64,000 nt of DNA from Prevotellaceae bacterium (GTDB taxonomy: Bacteria > Bacteroidota > Bacteroidia > Bacteroidales > Bacteroidaceae). Where the stretch lies: NCBI GenBank assembly GCA_015256945.1, contig JABZLB010000003.1, positions 59,276-123,275 of the forward strand, written 5' to 3'. The translations under genes were made by a program, and so were the position numbers. The stretch's first letter is position 1. Each line of letters begins with the position of its first letter. Of the stretch, positions 63,565 through 64,000 are shown one piece after another. The notes beneath the pieces are model-generated. The model ran no database searches and was not told the DNA's origin. It was given only the letters and a program-made list of their open reading frames with translations.

Positions 63565-63790
63565 AAGCGTAGATTAATTGATGCCATAAAAGTTGATTGC
63601 ACGAAAGTTGGCCATATTATTTAAAGGACAATTTATTTACATATATTCTAAATAAAGGCCAACAATGTAATTAAATTTCGTTTGATATGGGTTGGTAAAA
63701 CGAGGAAAATACAATTAAATATACCTCAAAAAGAGTGCCGACGATATAGTTAAGTAAGAGGAATAATAATACACAGGCTTTTAATATATA

Positions 63791-63827
63791 CAAATAAGGG
63801 TATCGTAAAAAGCGATACCCTTATTTG
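63791..63827. terminator. Bidirectional terminator-like hairpin
   Basis: CAAATAAGGGTATCG (63791-63805) pairs perfectly over 15 bp with CGATACCCTTATTTG (63813-63827) around TAAAAAG. It lies 227 bases after the YitT-type gene. Confidence 0.75.
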
Positions 63828-63835
63828 TGTTGAGT

Positions 63836-63936
63836 AGTTATATAGAGGTGTAATAAGCGAGATGGTTATCTCAATACCTTACAGGCATTTTACTCATCGG
63901 CAGTTATACAGAGCTGTAATAAGTAGGATGGTTACA
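63836..63936. repeat. Imperfect direct repeat pair, 66-bp period
   Basis: 63836-63870 and 63902-63936 share about 27 of 35 bases, both containing TGTAATAAG and GATGGTTA. The period is the same as that of the 16766/16832 pair, but the sequences are unrelated. Confidence 0.6.
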
Positions 63937-64000
63937 CCTGTATTCTCTTAAATCTCTATGATTTTAATTATTATTCTCCCACAAACTGGCGTAGGTGCCT

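Larger units (their letters stand above)
63565..64000. other. Intergenic end of window
   Basis: A+T-rich DNA with a strong hairpin (63791-63827) and a pair of imperfect direct repeats (63836 and 63902). No open frame with gene-like features was seen up to the window edge. Confidence 0.5.

Noticed and set aside
1..64000. tRNA, rRNA, insertion sequences, phage or integrase genes
   Set aside because: No cloverleaf, rRNA stretch, transposase or recombinase was recognised by reading; a dedicated scan would be needed to exclude a tRNA fully.

Overview
The window reads as the chromosome of a Bacteroidales bacterium, most probably Prevotella or a close relative. The evidence is a starch-utilisation (Sus) locus with SusC, SusD, SusE and SusF homologues, type IX secretion components PorU and PorV, a FecR-type sigma/anti-sigma pair, an EF-Ts of Bacteroidetes length, a one-chain PurL, and many promoters of the Bacteroidetes type (-7 box TAnnTTTG). 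Species cannot be fixed from the sequence alone. No tRNA, rRNA, transposase, integrase or cas gene was seen.

Layout. Positions 1-289 hold the end of a glycosyltransferase, followed by 824 bases of intergenic DNA with two arrays of 22-bp repeats and a structured leader. 1114-4152 is a translation block (rplM, rpsI, rpsB, tsf) with several RNA hairpins, including two mutually exclusive ones between rpsB and tsf. 4281-13869 holds an acyltransferase, a subtilisin-like protease with a type IX sorting tail, a FAH-family hydrolase, porU, porV and ispF. 13993-14221 is a small minus-strand transcription unit with its own promoter and terminator. 14433-16496 is a pair of glycosyltransferases. 17031-21775 (minus) has an M23/LysM peptidase and a DJ-1/ispD/recG gene run. 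21879-29672 has NAD kinase, an ABC exporter, a TlpA-like thioredoxin and a MacB-type ABC system with two permeases and an adaptor. 29916-33613 is an ECF sigma factor, a short anti-sigma factor and an outer-membrane beta-barrel protein.

34373-53917 is a starch and glycogen utilisation region. On the minus strand lie susC, susD, susE, susF and a secreted alpha-amylase. On the plus strand lie a LacI-type regulator, a maltose-type MFS transporter, a 4-alpha-glucanotransferase, a type I pullulanase and a SusA-like neopullulanase. The inferred route is: the secreted amylase and SusCDEF bind, cut and import starch; SusA and pullulanase trim it in the periplasm; the MFS protein imports maltose; MalQ processes it in the cytoplasm. 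Two LacI-type palindromes (44315 and 47185) lie the same distance from matching promoter boxes, suggesting one regulator controls both halves as an activator.

The rest is two half-size chromate transporters, purL, an OmpA-like lipoprotein, a double-DTG aspartyl protease with a PDZ domain, a HAD phosphatase and a YitT membrane protein. Intergenic DNA is unusually rich in repeats: four copies of an 88-bp quadruple palindrome, 22-bp tandem arrays in three places, and two pairs of direct repeats with a 66-bp period.
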